Below the pieces are notes generated by a model. It did no database searches. It was not told the DNA's origin and saw only the letters and a program-made list of their open reading frames with translations. The position numbers were made by a program, and so were the translations under genes. Positions 30,592 to 31,056 of a stretch of DNA of 31,056 nt are shown here, piece after piece. Position 1 is the first letter of the stretch. Each line of letters starts with the position of its first letter. This DNA comes from Candidatus Babeliales bacterium (GTDB taxonomy: Bacteria; Babelota; Babeliae; Babelales; CAIQNR01): NCBI GenBank assembly GCA_021735725.1, contig JAIPGS010000003.1, positions 1-31,056 on the forward strand. The letters are read 5' to 3'.

Positions 30592-31056
30592 TTAACTTTT
30601 TTCCAACTGCATAAAGGTTGTGCCAGGATAATAAAATTGTAAAATCTTTTCATAGTTCCATCCTTTTTCAACCAACTCATAAGCACCCCATTGGCATAGT
30701 CCAATATGGTGCCCATACCCTTTACCAATTAACATAACCTTTTCAGATGTCTTTTTAACACTAAAACTATAACTTTTTATTTCTCTAAAAAGTTTGTACA
30801 TTTCTTTTCCTGAAAAAGTATGCTGTTGTTTTTTTGTTTTTGCAATAACATTTTGAACAACACCTCCCTTATCTTTAAGTCCAATTTTCACATCAAAAAT
30901 ATCATGCAAAAGGGTATCTCGTCCTTCTTGTAAAACGTTTCTAAATTCTGAAAGAGAATATTCTGCTTTCCAAGAATAGGGTTTACTTTTTTTACAATAA
31001 GAACAAGCATATGTTCGTGCAAGGTATGGAACCTTTACAAAATCAAGAAGATCAGG
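30592..31056 (-). CDS. SpoIID/LytB-domain protein, C-terminal part (cut by the window edge)
   Basis: The visible 154 codons are open to the right edge, so the start lies outside. The segment contains the two-cysteine region ACSYCKKSKPYSWK and then the domain end GKGYGHHIGLCQWGAYELVEKG followed by ILQFYYPGTTF. SpoIID proteins are lytic transglycosylases that trim denuded peptidoglycan strands; LytB is an amidase enhancer. Homologues exist outside spore formers, for example in Chlamydiae, where they act in cell division. Here it would pair with MreC as evidence for peptidoglycan remodelling. The internal TTG at 30909 is not a start. Confidence 0.88.
   Translation of the reverse strand, partial: PDLLDFVKVPYLARTYACSYCKKSKPYSWKAEYSLSEFRNVLQEGRDTLLHDIFDVKIGLKDKGGVVQNVIAKTKKQQHTFSGKEMYKLFREIKSYSFSVKKTSEKVMLIGKGYGHHIGLCQWGAYELVEKGWNYEKILQFYYPGTTFMQLEKS

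Noticed and set aside
1..31056. Insertion sequences, prophage or integrase genes
   Set aside because: No transposase, integrase, phage structural gene or long terminal inverted repeat was recognised; the tRNA genes show no duplicated 3' ends that would mark integration sites.

Overview
The window reads as a stretch of chromosome from an AT-rich, Gram-negative-type bacterium with a host-associated lifestyle. The bacterial core is clear: MreC, SecD, PgsA, GatC/GatA, SerS, HU, HemW, TatD, a tRNA-dihydrouridine synthase and five tRNA genes with encoded CCA ends. Around it lie many proteins with Sec-type signal peptides and no recognisable function. It also has a full-length archaeal/eukaryal-type ATP-dependent DNA ligase, a single-gene hexulose-phosphate synthase, a small DUF5679-type zinc ribbon, a PutP-like importer and an ankyrin-like protein full of eukaryotic signalling motifs. 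Together these suggest a reduced, protist-associated lineage such as Candidatus Dependentiae (TM6). That assignment is inference from gene content; no marker here proves it.

Layout. 1-560: the start of a gene running off the left edge, then tRNA-Asp, tRNA-Asn and tRNA-Val, all minus strand. 643-2732: mreC, a dus gene and a 51-residue zinc ribbon (minus). 2900-5436: a PAP2-family phosphatase-like protein and a secreted leucine-rich-repeat protein (minus). 5588-6992: two adjacent secreted proteins that look like diverged paralogues. 7122-10265: matE, gatC and gatA, tightly packed (minus). 10513-11909: a secreted unknown and hexulose-6-phosphate synthase (plus). 11963-16165: tRNA-Leu, secD, tRNA-Met, pgsA and the ATP-dependent ligase (minus). 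16305-19718: hemW, a split-barrel FMN-type protein and a large secreted coiled-coil protein (minus). 19901-22966: HU, serS, DUF58 and DUF4381-like genes (minus). 23320-25549: the candidate host-directed effector and tatD (plus). 25551-26352: two small membrane proteins (minus). 26504-30078: a nonsense-interrupted small gene, a PutP-type symporter and two secreted unknowns (plus). 30109-31056: a YdjM/DUF457-type membrane protein and a truncated SpoIID-domain protein (minus).

How they fit together. MreC, SpoIID, PgsA and SecD point to a conventional envelope with peptidoglycan and phosphatidylglycerol. GatCA implies indirect Gln-tRNA and/or Asn-tRNA synthesis. MATE and PutP-like transporters suit an organism living on host metabolites. 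The many Sec-signal proteins suggest a sizeable exported repertoire. The most striking is the protein at 23320-24597, which combines degenerate ankyrin-like repeats with an EPIYA-like tyrosine motif, an SH3-type polyproline motif and three 14-3-3-like serine motifs.

Several start codons were moved inward from the longest open frame because a Shine-Dalgarno sequence lies inside the longer version: dus, both paralogues at 5588-6992, gatC, hexulose-phosphate synthase, ligase, split-barrel protein, hemW, the DUF4381-like gene, the small membrane protein at 25551 and the secreted protein at 28927.
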